Shown in pieces: positions 45,608 to 54,881 of a DNA stretch of 64,000 bases. The stretch is from Blattabacterium cuenoti (lineage in GTDB: Bacteria > Bacteroidota > Bacteroidia > Flavobacteriales > Blattabacteriaceae), in assembly GCF_014252015.1 (NCBI RefSeq), contig NZ_CP059206.1, positions 62,001 to 126,000 on the forward strand, given 5' to 3'. A program made the position numbers and the translations under genes. Below the pieces are notes generated by a model. The model made no database searches. It was given only the letters and a program-made list of their open reading frames with translations, and was not told where the DNA came from. The first letter of the stretch is position 1. Each line of letters starts with the position of its first letter.

Positions 45608-46231
45608 TTATAACTTGTTTTCAATAAACATAAGATATTTTTCAACATTTTTTTTATACAAAAACAAAGGATATTTTTTATCTATTTTTTTTAGAAAATA
45701 TTTAGAATCTTTATATTTTTTCATAGAAAAATTTAACAATCCGGCTTTATAATAATAAAGAGGTGTTGTGATTTCATTATCTCTTATATTTGCTGCTATA
45801 ACATAATTTTTTAAAGCCTCCTTTTTATTTTTTATTTGAATAAAAGCATCGCCTATCATTCCGTATTTTATAGAAGATAAAAATTCGTCTTTTGCGTAAA
45901 AACTTTTCATGATTTTTATGGATTCTTTGTAATAACCTAATTTATAATAGCAAATTCCTGCATAAAATTTAGAAATATTTCCTGCTTTAGTAAAAGGATA
46001 TTTAGAAGCTATCCCTGAAAATCCTAAATAATTTATTTTAATATTTTTTCTATTTAAGGCTTTATTTATATCTCCCATAGAAAGATATTGTTGAGCATAA
46101 TTCAATTCTTTCATTGCTTTTTCTTCTGAAGGATATAAAAAAAATTTTTTTAAAAAAAAATATGTACCAGCAGTTACTATGATTAAAAATATAATAGAAA
46201 CAAAAATCATGTTTTTTTTCATGATATTCAT
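45608..46231 (-). CDS. Membrane-anchored TPR protein (YfgM-like)
   Basis: One N-terminal membrane helix (about residues 9-28) is followed by tetratricopeptide-like helical repeats (AGICYYKLGYYKESI, KNYVIAANI, AGLLNFSMKKYKDSKYFLKK). The order TPR-ribH-mutL-rhomboid is conserved in Flavobacteria. YfgM-type proteins associate with the translocon; the exact role here is not known. Confidence 0.75.
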   Translation of the reverse strand: MNIMKKNMIFVSIIFLIIVTAGTYFFLKKFFLYPSEEKAMKELNYAQQYLSMGDINKALNRKNIKINYLGFSGIASKYPFTKAGNISKFYAGICYYKLGYYKESIKIMKSFYAKDEFLSSIKYGMIGDAFIQIKNKKEALKNYVIAANIRDNEITTPLYYYKAGLLNFSMKKYKDSKYFLKKIDKKYPLFLYKKNVEKYLMFIENKL

Positions 46232-46283
46232 TTTATGTTATAAATTAAAAAACTATAATGTTACATAAATTTAATTTTTTTTT

Positions 46284-47612
46284 CTAATTCATTTTTTTTC
46301 TTATAACTTCTATAGTCCTGATTCTTTTATGATCAATACTTCTTATAATAAAAGAATAATTTAAAAAATTTATTTCCTGTTTTTTTTTGGGAAATTTTTT
46401 ACTTATTTCCATAATAAATCCTCCTAAAGTATCTGCATCTCCTTTTTTATTTTCAAAAAAAACTTCTTCTTTAATATCCATAATACGATAGAAATTAATT
46501 AAAGATGTTTTTCCATCAAATAAATAATTATTTTTATTTAGTTTAGAATAAGTCATGTCTTCTTCATCAAATTCATCAATAATATCTCCTACTATTTCCT
46601 CTATCACATCTTCAAGAGTAACTAAACCACATGTTCCTCCATATTCATCTACTACAATAGCTAAATGTATTTTTCTTTTTTTAAAATCGTTCAAAAGATC
46701 ATCTATCTTTTTTTTTTCTGGAACAAAAAAAGGAGTATGAATTAGTCTATTCCATTTAAAATTTATGTCATAAATAAACGGAAGTAGATCTTTAGCAAAA
46801 AGAACTCCTTCTATATCATCAATACTATCTTTATACACAGGAATGCGAGAATATCCTTGATTCCGAACTAATTCTAAAACAGAAGAAAAATTTACTTTAC
46901 TGTTTAAAGCAAACATATCTATTCTTGGAGTCATAATTTGATGAGTCTCTGTATTTCCAAAATCAACAATTCTTTGTAAAAATTGACGTTCTTTCACATT
47001 TTTTTGATTTTTAGATGTGATTTTCAAAGCCTTCGAAAGCTGATCTACAGAAATAATATTTTTTTTCTTTATTATTTTTCTTTCTATAGATTTTGAAATA
47101 AAGATTATAATCTTACTGACTGGATCTAATATTTTGCTAAGAATCATTAAGGGTCTTGCCATGAAAATAGCGAAACGTAAATTATTTTTACTAGCATAGA
47201 TTTTAGGGATAATTTCTCCAAATAAAAGTAAAATAAAAGTAAGAACAATCACTTCTAAAAGGAAATTAATAGGGATATGAAATTGGTTATAAATAATTAA
47301 ATATTTGTTTTGTAAAAATTCTGTTATTAAATAAGAACTTAATATGACTATTCCAATATTAGAAAAATTATTAGATATTAATATTGTTGCTAAGAGTTTT
47401 TTCTTATCTCTAAGAATTTGAAACACTATATTTCCTTTATAAGAGTTTTTTTTTCTTTCTCTATCAAGAGTTTTTTTTTCGATACAAAAAAAAGCAGTTT
47501 CTGATCCAGATATTAATGCAGAAAATAATAACAGTATTATTATCAATGCAAAATAAAAAACTAAATATAAAGTTTTTTCCAAAAAAATATTCGTCGAAGA
47601 TTCTTTTTCCAA
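46284..47612 (-). CDS. gldE: GldE-like CNNM/CBS-domain transporter family protein
   Basis: Membrane protein of the CorC/CNNM (hemolysin-related) family. A DUF21 transmembrane domain (residues about 15-200, with SGSETAFFCIEKKTL) is followed by two CBS domains (TPRIDMFALN; IHLAIVVDEYGGTCGLVTLEDVIEEIVG) and a C-terminal CorC_HlyC domain. In Flavobacteria the gene between mutY and gldD is gldE; here ssb and gldD are absent from this neighbourhood. Mg2+/cation handling is the more likely retained role. Confidence 0.85.
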   Translation of the reverse strand: MEKESSTNIFLEKTLYLVFYFALIIILLLFSALISGSETAFFCIEKKTLDRERKKNSYKGNIVFQILRDKKKLLATILISNNFSNIGIVILSSYLITEFLQNKYLIIYNQFHIPINFLLEVIVLTFILLLFGEIIPKIYASKNNLRFAIFMARPLMILSKILDPVSKIIIFISKSIERKIIKKKNIISVDQLSKALKITSKNQKNVKERQFLQRIVDFGNTETHQIMTPRIDMFALNSKVNFSSVLELVRNQGYSRIPVYKDSIDDIEGVLFAKDLLPFIYDINFKWNRLIHTPFFVPEKKKIDDLLNDFKKRKIHLAIVVDEYGGTCGLVTLEDVIEEIVGDIIDEFDEEDMTYSKLNKNNYLFDGKTSLINFYRIMDIKEEVFFENKKGDADTLGGFIMEISKKFPKKKQEINFLNYSFIIRSIDHKRIRTIEVIRKKMN

Positions 47613-47706
47613 TAGATTAAATTTTGATAATAATTTTTAGAAAAAAAATATGATAAAAAATGGATCTTAAATTCATATTAGATTAGGGATCATCAAAAAA
47701 TAAAAA

Positions 47707-48756
47707 CTAAATCATTTTTTTATGTTTTAAAAATAAGATAATAGGACGAGGAAAAGGATAGACTCCTATTTGATTATGTGGTATAAAAAAAAATTTTTGA
47801 AAAAATATATTTTTATTTAAATCTTGTAAAATTTCACAATTAAAAAATCGAATTGATAAAATTTGATGAGTGAGTTTATGTTCTATTTTATAAATTAAAG
47901 TTTTATAAACAATTATTCTAAATTTTTCCCAAACTGTATCTATTATTTCATTAATTAAAAGATTGTTTTTCGATTCTATTAAAGGAAAATCATAAAGGCC
48001 CTTCCAGATATCTTTACTTGATCTTTTATTTATACAAATATTATTATTACGATCGCATATGAAAAGATAATAAAAAAATCTATGTCTTATAAATTTATTT
48101 ATTTTTTTTACAGGTAATTTATATACAGTTTTATTTTGAATGGAAAAGCAAGAATCTTTAATAGGACATAATAAACATTTAGTATTTTTTGGAGTACATA
48201 AAATAGAACCTAAATCCATAATTGCTTGATTAAAAATTCCTGGTTGTTCAAAATCCATTATTTTTGAAACAATAACTCTAAACATATTTTTTGTAGCAGT
48301 GGATGTGATATCATTGTAAATTCCAAAATATCTAGAAAAAACTCTGAAAGCATTTCCATCAATAGCGGGGATTATTTCCTTAAAACATATAGAAGCCACA
48401 GCAGCCCCTGTATATGGACCTATTCCTTTATATTTTATTAATTCTTTATATTTTTTTGGAAAAAATTTTTTATCATTTTTTAATTTTTTAGCAAAAAAAT
48501 GTAAGTTCTTGGCTCTAGAATAGTAACCTAACCCTTCCCATTCTTTCAACACATCTTTTTCTTCTGCTTGAGCTAATTTTTCTAAACTTGGAAATTTTTT
48601 GATAAAGTTTAGATAATACTTTATGATTTGTGAAACTCTTGTTTGTTGCAACATAAATTCTGAAACCAATATATAATATGGATTTTTGGTTTCTCTCCAA
48701 GGAAGTTTTCTTTTATTTTTTTCGTACCAATTTATTATTTTTTTAGAAAAATCCAT
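47707..48756 (-). CDS. mutY: A/G-specific adenine glycosylase
   Basis: Removes adenine opposite 8-oxoguanine. Catalytic Glu is in LVSEFMLQQTRVSQI, HhH KYKGIGPYTGAA, and catalytic Asp AIDGNAFRVFSR. Fe-S cysteines are kept (CTPKNTKCLLCPIKDSC), unlike Nth in this window. The C-terminal NUDIX-like domain is present. 349 aa. Confidence 0.94.
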   Translation of the reverse strand: MDFSKKIINWYEKNKRKLPWRETKNPYYILVSEFMLQQTRVSQIIKYYLNFIKKFPSLEKLAQAEEKDVLKEWEGLGYYSRAKNLHFFAKKLKNDKKFFPKKYKELIKYKGIGPYTGAAVASICFKEIIPAIDGNAFRVFSRYFGIYNDITSTATKNMFRVIVSKIMDFEQPGIFNQAIMDLGSILCTPKNTKCLLCPIKDSCFSIQNKTVYKLPVKKINKFIRHRFFYYLFICDRNNNICINKRSSKDIWKGLYDFPLIESKNNLLINEIIDTVWEKFRIIVYKTLIYKIEHKLTHQILSIRFFNCEILQDLNKNIFFQKFFFIPHNQIGVYPFPRPIILFLKHKKMI

Positions 48757-48838
48757 ATATCTTTAATTTTAGAGCAATTTTATAAAAAATTGGTATATTT
48801 AGGAAACCAAATTTTGTTATTCGATATAATGATTTAAC

Positions 48839-49132
48839 ATGACAAAAGCAGATATAATAACAGAAATCATATCAGAAACTGGATCTGAGAGAATTAATAC
48901 GCAAAAGGTTATAGAAACATTTATGAAAAAAATTAAACAAAGTTTAACATCAGGAGAAAATGTTTATTTAAGAGGATTTGGGTCATTTATTATTAAATAC
49001 CGAGCGAAAAAACTTGGACGTCATATATCCAAAGATATGTCTATTGTAATTCCTGCGCATAATATACCAGCATTTAAACCTGCAAAATCTTTTACAGAAT
49101 TAGTGAAAAAAAATGTTCCTATAAAAAAATAA
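48839..49132 (+). CDS. hup: HU-family DNA-binding protein
   Basis: 97-aa nucleoid protein. The N-terminal helices (MTKADIITEIISETGSERI) and the DNA-binding arm region YLRGFGSFIIKYRAKKLGR are clear; the IPAHNIPAFKPAKSF C-terminal segment follows. It is upstream of the small basic protein and rng. Confidence 0.93.
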   Translation: MTKADIITEIISETGSERINTQKVIETFMKKIKQSLTSGENVYLRGFGSFIIKYRAKKLGRHISKDMSIVIPAHNIPAFKPAKSFTELVKKNVPIKK

Positions 49133-49171
49133 AATGGGAATATAGAATCATATCATTACTAAATGAAAATT

Positions 49172-49261
49172 ATGCCAAACGGAAAAAAAAGAAAAAGACG
49201 TAAAATCGCTACCCATAAAAGAAAAAAAAGAAATAGGAAAAATAGACATAAAAAGAAATAA
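49172..49261 (+). CDS. Tiny Lys/Arg-rich protein upstream of rng
   Basis: A 29-aa protein starting MPNGKKRKRRKIATHKRK and ending RHKKK, about two-thirds Lys/Arg/His. It can also start at ATG 49163 (adding MKI). I recall near-identical short basic proteins upstream of ribonuclease G in other Bacteroidota. Composition suggests an RNA-binding or ribosomal protein, but the function is not established from sequence. Confidence 0.7.
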   Translation: MPNGKKRKRRKIATHKRKKRNRKNRHKKK

Positions 49262-49294
49262 TAATTTTTAAAACTTTTTTCCTTGTTTTTGTGT

Positions 49295-50842
49295 ATGTGT
49301 AAAGAGTTAATTATAAATGCAGAAGAACAAGAAGTTAAGATAGCTCTTTTGGAAGCAGGAAAGTTACGGGAGCTTCATAGAGATGTTTTTGATAGAAAAT
49401 TCTCTGTAGGAGATATTTATTTAGGAATAGTTAAAAAAATTTTATATGGATTAAATGCTGCGATCATAGATATAGGACATTCAAAAGGTGCTTTTTTACA
49501 TTATGATGATGTAGGATTTCAAACCAATCAAATACTAGATTTTATATATAAAAATCACATAAAAGTAAAAAAAAAGTCTTTTATTAATGATTTTGAAAAT
49601 AAAGAAAAAGAAAATTCTATAGATCATATATTGCATATTGGACAAAAAATATTGGTTCAAATTTCAAAAGAACCTATTTCTAATAAAGGACTAAAACTTA
49701 CTACAAAAATTTGTATTCCAGGGAGGAATTTAGTACTTATACCTTTTTCAGAAAAAATTTCTATTTCTAAAAAAATAAAAAACATAAAAGAAAGAAGTAG
49801 ATTAATTTCTTATATAAAAGAAATAATACCCAATGAATTTGGTATTATTATTCGTACAGCTGCTGATAATGAAATAGAAGAAGTATTGAATAAAGAACTA
49901 ATTTTTTTAATTAAAAAATGGAAAAAAACATTAAATAATTTAATAAAACTTTTTCCTCCAGTTCGGGTATTAAGTGAAAACAGTAAAACTTATTGTATAT
50001 TAAGAGATATATTTAATGACGATTTTAAATCTATTTATTGTAATAACAGTTTTCTTTGCCGAGAAATTCATTCATATTTATCTATAATTGCTCCAGAAAA
50101 AACCAATATCATTAAATATTATAAAGGAAATATTCCCATATTTGAAAAATATGGAATAGAAAAGCAAATACAAATTTTTTTAGGTAAAAATGTCCCTCTT
50201 GATAACGGAGCATATCTTATCATAGAACATACTGAAGCTTTACATGTCATAGATGTTAATAGTGGAATGAGTAATCACATGATGAAGAACTGTACGGAAT
50301 CAGAAAGAATTGATAATATTTTAAAAATAAATCTATTAGCGGCTACTGAAATAGCAAGACAGCTTAGATTGAGAGATATGGGAGGTATCATTGTAGTGGA
50401 TTTTATAGATATGTCTGATTCCATGCAAAAAAAACAATTATATGAACATCTAAAAGATAAAATGAAAAATGATAGAGCAAAACATCAAATTTTACCTCCC
50501 AATAAATTTGGTCTAGTTCAATTTACTCGTCATAGAGTCAGACCTGAATTAAAAAAAATGAATATAGATAATAAAAAATCGAAAAATTATCCTGAAAATT
50601 ATATTCATCATTTAGAATTTGTTATAGAAACTATTATAAAAAATCACAAAGGAATTCAATTACATACTCATTCTTTTGTTTCAGCTTATTTAAAAAAAGG
50701 ATTCCCTTCTATTCAACAAAAATGGTTATTAAAATATAAAAAATGGATTAAAATAATTCCAAGAGATTCATTTAAATACACAGAATATCAAATTCTAAAT
50801 AAAAATAACGAAATAGTATCATCTTCTTTTTATTTTCATTAA
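49295..50842 (+). CDS. rng: Ribonuclease E/G family protein
   Basis: Endoribonuclease for rRNA maturation and mRNA decay. The S1 domain (residues about 36-130, VGDIYLGIVKKILYGLNAAI) is followed by the catalytic domain with LHVIDVNSG and GGIIVVDFIDM, bearing the Mg-binding aspartates. I start at ATG 49295 (MCKELIINAEEQ), four codons inside the TTG frame. 515 aa, RNase G-sized without an RNase E scaffold. Confidence 0.93.
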   Translation: MCKELIINAEEQEVKIALLEAGKLRELHRDVFDRKFSVGDIYLGIVKKILYGLNAAIIDIGHSKGAFLHYDDVGFQTNQILDFIYKNHIKVKKKSFINDFENKEKENSIDHILHIGQKILVQISKEPISNKGLKLTTKICIPGRNLVLIPFSEKISISKKIKNIKERSRLISYIKEIIPNEFGIIIRTAADNEIEEVLNKELIFLIKKWKKTLNNLIKLFPPVRVLSENSKTYCILRDIFNDDFKSIYCNNSFLCREIHSYLSIIAPEKTNIIKYYKGNIPIFEKYGIEKQIQIFLGKNVPLDNGAYLIIEHTEALHVIDVNSGMSNHMMKNCTESERIDNILKINLLAATEIARQLRLRDMGGIIVVDFIDMSDSMQKKQLYEHLKDKMKNDRAKHQILPPNKFGLVQFTRHRVRPELKKMNIDNKKSKNYPENYIHHLEFVIETIIKNHKGIQLHTHSFVSAYLKKGFPSIQQKWLLKYKKWIKIIPRDSFKYTEYQILNKNNEIVSSSFYFH

Positions 50843-50870
50843 AATTTATTATAAATTTCCAAACCAGTAA

Positions 50871-50953
50871 GTGGGCGTGGTGAAATGGGTAGACACGTCA
50901 GAATTAGGATCTGATGCCTATTAGGCATAAGGGTTCGAATCCCTTCGCCCGCA
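50871..50953 (+). tRNA. trnL: tRNA-Leu (anticodon TAG)
   Basis: Class II fold: acceptor GTGGGCG with CGCCCGC, anticodon stem TCAGA/TCTGA with loop ATTAGGA (anticodon TAG), variable arm TGCCTATTAGGCA hairpin, T-arm AAGGG-TTCGAAT-CCCTT. Discriminator A; CCA not encoded. Its last base abuts the gltA stop codon. TAAATTTC at 50852-50859 is a near-match to a -7 box, or it may be co-transcribed with rng. Confidence 0.94.
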
Positions 50954-52204
50954 CTAGTTTTTTATATTTCTTTTTTTGTATCCTATATAAATTTGTCTAG
51001 GTCTACCTATAGGATCTCTATTTGATTTCATCTCTTTCCAATGAGCCATCCATCCTGGTAATCTACCTAAAGCAAACATAACAGTAAACATATCTTTTGG
51101 AATACCTATAGCTTTATAAATAATTCCGGAATAGAAATCAATGTTAGGATACAGTTTCTTTTCTACAAAATAAGGATCCTGAAGTGCATTTTCTTCAAGA
51201 TTTTTTGCCAATTCCAATATTGGATCATAAATTCCTAATTTTTGAATAACATTTTCAGCTACTTTTTTAGCTATTTTAGCTCTAGGATCAAAATTTTTAT
51301 AAATCCTATGTCCAAATCCCATGAGACGAAATGGATCTTTCTTATTTTTTGCTTTTTCTATCCACTTTTTTATATTCCCTCCACTATTTAAAATAGCTTC
51401 TAACATTTCAATTACAGCTTGATTAGCCCCTCCATGTAATCTTCCCCAAAGTGCGCTCATTCCTGCAGATATAGACGAAAATAATCCAGCATGAGCAGAA
51501 CCTAACAATCGAACGGTCGTTGTGGAACAATTTTGCTCATGATCAGCATGTAATATTAAAAGTTTATTCAAAGCATCCGCAATAATCGGATTTTGTTCAT
51601 AAGATTTATTAGGAATAGAAAAAAACATTTTTAATAAATTGGAAATATAATCAAGATGATGATCTGCATGAGAAGGAGGTAATCCAACTTTTTTTCTGTA
51701 AGTTAAAGCAGCTAATATAGGTAATTGAGCTATCAAGTGAAGATACATGTCTTCTTCCTGTAAACAATTTGTAAATGCATCTAAAATATAAGTAAGAGAA
51801 GACAAAATCCCCATTGGATGATAAAAATTAGGAATATTATCAAGTATTTGACTTATTTCTCTATGAATATAATTAAATTTTTTTATTTTTTCAGAAAAAG
51901 ACTTGAGTTGTGCAGTGTTAGGAAGTTCTCCATTTAAAATAAGATAACTTGTTTCTATAAATGAACATTTATTAATAATTTGTTCAATAGGATATCCTCT
52001 ATATAAAAGTTCTCCTTTTTCTCCATCTATAAAACTAATAGAGCTTTTGGTTATTCCTGTATTTTTAAATCCAGGATCAAATGTTATAAAACCTGTATTT
52101 TCTCTTAATTGAGAAATATTAATAGCTTTTTCATAAAAAGTTCCATAAATTACAGGAAGTTGGTAATGATATCCATTGATATTAAAATTCACGACACTGC
52201 ACAT
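50954..52204 (-). CDS. gltA: Citrate synthase
   Basis: Condenses oxaloacetate and acetyl-CoA. Catalytic histidines are in LHADHEQNCSTTTVRLLGSA and MGFGHRIYKNFDPRA; RLPGWMAHWKE closes the active site. 416 aa, type II-like. Convergent with tRNA-Leu(TAG) with zero spacing. Confidence 0.95.
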   Translation of the reverse strand: MCSVVNFNINGYHYQLPVIYGTFYEKAINISQLRENTGFITFDPGFKNTGITKSSISFIDGEKGELLYRGYPIEQIINKCSFIETSYLILNGELPNTAQLKSFSEKIKKFNYIHREISQILDNIPNFYHPMGILSSLTYILDAFTNCLQEEDMYLHLIAQLPILAALTYRKKVGLPPSHADHHLDYISNLLKMFFSIPNKSYEQNPIIADALNKLLILHADHEQNCSTTTVRLLGSAHAGLFSSISAGMSALWGRLHGGANQAVIEMLEAILNSGGNIKKWIEKAKNKKDPFRLMGFGHRIYKNFDPRAKIAKKVAENVIQKLGIYDPILELAKNLEENALQDPYFVEKKLYPNIDFYSGIIYKAIGIPKDMFTVMFALGRLPGWMAHWKEMKSNRDPIGRPRQIYIGYKKRNIKN

Positions 52205-52253
52205 AATAAATTAATTAATAAATTTTTTAAATATATAAAATAAAATGTAAATT

Positions 52254-53189
52254 TTATATTTTATAAATCATTTCGTCAAATGAAATAAGTGTATCAAATC
52301 CTTTCTTAGAAAAATAATTTTTCATTCCTTTTCTATAACTTATCAAAACAAAATCTCCTCCCCAAGCACCTAGACTTTTTACTACTCCTATATAATCTGG
52401 AAAATATACTTCTTTAACAGTAGGAAGTTTCAGTATTTTGGATATAATATTTTCATGTTGTAGCAATAATTCTTCGAATTCTTTTAAAGTTTGACAAAAA
52501 GGAATTTTATGAGTTATATAAGATATAGACTCAATATTTTTATCAGATATATTAGATATATTAGAACGAAAAAATCGTATTTCATCACAAGTATTCTGTT
52601 TTTTATTAAGATGGAGAAAAAAAAGTTGATCTTTGAATGGTGGATTAAATTCTATAGGAATAATATGAGGTTTATTATTCCATAGTTTATAAATTATGGG
52701 CTTTGAACTTGAAACACAAGCTATATCATACCCACTACCTGGAAAATAGTTACCTAATAACATATAAGGATTTATTTTAGCCCATTTAGCTATGTTATTA
52801 ATTAAAGTAGAACTACTGCCTAAACCCCAATTTCTTGGAAATTCCAATTGTGTTTCAACATATATTCCCAATGAATTAGGAAGAAAATTTTTTTGAATTT
52901 TTTTTGATTTTAATAATATGTTTCTTAGTTTAAGAGCTGTATTTTTTTCTGTTTCATAACAAATATCTAAAGAAGGAAGTTTAAAGATTCCTTCAAACCA
53001 AGGTTTATTAATTTCATCATAACATTTCCAATGTAAAATAGAAGATAAATTATGTCTAAAGATAGTTAATGATTGTCCTTTCACTGTAGGTAGAGCTAAT
53101 CCACAAGCTCCACACAGAATAAAATATTCTCCTGTTAGCAGGAGTTTTCCATGACTATAAAAAAAATGTTTATATCTATGTCGATGCAT
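52254..53189 (-). CDS. GYDIA family GHMP kinase
   Basis: Small-molecule kinase of the GHMP superfamily. The name motif GSGYDIACVSS is at about residue 151, the ATP loop NWGLGSSSTLINN near residue 119, and the N-terminal HGKLLLTGEYFIL near residue 13. In other Bacteroidota it sits among isoprenoid or lipid genes; the substrate (a mevalonate-like compound has been suggested) is unknown to me. It lies 16 bases upstream of... fabD in reverse order: fabD is transcribed first. Confidence 0.85.
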   Translation of the reverse strand: MHRHRYKHFFYSHGKLLLTGEYFILCGACGLALPTVKGQSLTIFRHNLSSILHWKCYDEINKPWFEGIFKLPSLDICYETEKNTALKLRNILLKSKKIQKNFLPNSLGIYVETQLEFPRNWGLGSSSTLINNIAKWAKINPYMLLGNYFPGSGYDIACVSSSKPIIYKLWNNKPHIIPIEFNPPFKDQLFFLHLNKKQNTCDEIRFFRSNISNISDKNIESISYITHKIPFCQTLKEFEELLLQHENIISKILKLPTVKEVYFPDYIGVVKSLGAWGGDFVLISYRKGMKNYFSKKGFDTLISFDEMIYKI

Positions 53190-53205
53190 TATGGACTTAT
53201 ATTTT

Positions 53206-54066
53206 TTAGGTAGATTTTCTTAAAATTTTTTTAATTAAACCTTGTAAAATATTTCCAGGTCCTATTTCCGTAAATGTACTAGCGCCATCATCCATCATAT
53301 TTTTTATAGATTGTTTCCATTTAACTGGATAAGTCAATTGTTCTACAAGATTATTTTTTATATCAACAGATTTTATGACGGGAAGAGCCGTTACATTTTG
53401 ATAAATTGGATATTTAGAATTTTTAAAATAAATTTTATTTACAATTTTTTTAAATTTTTTCTGAGCTGGTTTCATAATCGGAGAATGAAAAGCTCCATGA
53501 ACAGGAAGAATAAATATTTTTCTAGCCCCTATTTTTTTGAGAAAAGAACAAACTCTTCTCAAAGCTTGAATTTCTCCGGAAATTACTAATTGTTCAGGGC
53601 TATTATAATTAGATGGAACTATAATTCCATGATCTTTTTTACAAGCATCTTCTATCATAGAATCATTTAACCCAAACACTACTGCCATTCCTCCATGAGT
53701 TGATTCACAAATATCTTGCATAATTGAAGCTCTTTGATTCACTAATTTTAATCCATCTTCAAAAGAAAATACATCAATTGCAGCTAAAGCAGATAATTCA
53801 CCAAGAGAATGGCCAGCAACCATATCCGGTTCAAAATTATTTGATATTTTTGCTTTTATAACTGAATATATATAAATTGCTAATTGTGTGTATTTTGTAT
53901 TTTTTAAAATATCCATAGATCCCTCAAACATTACAGATGTGATTCGAAAACCTAAAACTTCGTCAGATAATTGAAATAATTTTTTTGCTAAATGAGAATT
54001 TTTGTATAAATTTTTTCCCATTCCTAAAAATTGAGATCCTTGACCAGGAAATAAATAAGCTTTCAT
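53206..54066 (-). CDS. fabD: Malonyl CoA-ACP transacylase
   Basis: Loads malonate on ACP for fatty acid synthesis. Motifs: LFPGQGSQFLGMG, nucleophile GHSLGEL (near residue 88), GAFHSPIM histidine. I start at ATG 54066 (MKAYLFPGQGSQ); the longer frame runs into tatD on the other strand. 286 aa. Confidence 0.94.
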   Translation of the reverse strand: MKAYLFPGQGSQFLGMGKNLYKNSHLAKKLFQLSDEVLGFRITSVMFEGSMDILKNTKYTQLAIYIYSVIKAKISNNFEPDMVAGHSLGELSALAAIDVFSFEDGLKLVNQRASIMQDICESTHGGMAVVFGLNDSMIEDACKKDHGIIVPSNYNSPEQLVISGEIQALRRVCSFLKKIGARKIFILPVHGAFHSPIMKPAQKKFKKIVNKIYFKNSKYPIYQNVTALPVIKSVDIKNNLVEQLTYPVKWKQSIKNMMDDGASTFTEIGPGNILQGLIKKILRKST

Positions 54067-54096
54067 AAAATATTTTGATTTAAAATTAATTTTTAT

Positions 54097-54864
54097 ATGA
54101 AAATTACTGATACTCATACGCATTTATACATGAAAGAATTTAATGAAGATATTAATTTTGTAATACAAACAGCCTTTCATCAAGGAATCAATAGATTTTT
54201 ACTTCCTTCTTTAGATAGTTCCACTGTACCTAATATATTAAAATTAGAAAAAAAATATCCTAATGTATGTTTTCCCATGATAGGATTGCATCCGAATAAA
54301 GTTTATCCAAATAGTTTAGAAAAAGAATTGAAAAATATTGAAACTTGGTTATATAACCATCCCTTTATTTCTATAGGAGAAATTGGAATGGATTTATATT
54401 CGGAAAAAAAGTTTGTTTCTGAACAAGAATATGCTTTTCAAATTCAAATACAATGGGCTAAACAAAAAAAATTACCCGTTGTTATACACTGTAGAAAAGC
54501 TTTTGATAAAGTTTTTCATATTTTATCAAAAGAAAAAAACTCTTCTCTGAAAGGGGTCTTTCATTGTTTTTCCGGAACTTTGGAACAAGCTCAAAAAATT
54601 ATTGATCTTGGAATAAAACTAGGTATTGGAGGAATGATTACTTTTAAAAACAATAATGTTAATCTTTTTTTACATAAAATAAGTCTGAATCATATTGTAT
54701 TAGAAACTGATTCTCCTTATCTTTCTCCACATCCTTTTAGAGGAAAAAGAAATGAACCAAAAAATTTAAGAATAATTTTAAAGAAATTATCACAAATTTA
54801 TTCTACTTCAGAAGAAAAAATATCAGATATCATTCATTTTAATGTAGAAAAATTATTTTTTTGA
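54097..54864 (+). CDS. tatD: TatD family metal-dependent hydrolase
   Basis: TIM-barrel DNase/hydrolase. Metal ligands are visible in TDTHTHLY, EIGMDLY, VIHCRKA, HCFSGT and ETDSPYLSPHPFRGKRN. 255 aa. Divergent from fabD with 30 bases between starts. Confidence 0.93.
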   Translation: MKITDTHTHLYMKEFNEDINFVIQTAFHQGINRFLLPSLDSSTVPNILKLEKKYPNVCFPMIGLHPNKVYPNSLEKELKNIETWLYNHPFISIGEIGMDLYSEKKFVSEQEYAFQIQIQWAKQKKLPVVIHCRKAFDKVFHILSKEKNSSLKGVFHCFSGTLEQAQKIIDLGIKLGIGGMITFKNNNVNLFLHKISLNHIVLETDSPYLSPHPFRGKRNEPKNLRIILKKLSQIYSTSEEKISDIIHFNVEKLFF

Positions 54865-54881
54865 AAAAAAATAATTCAAAT

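Noticed and set aside
54067..54123. 19-residue N-terminal extension of fabD
   Set aside because: Precedes the invariant start MKAYLFPGQGSQ and overlaps the tatD coding region.
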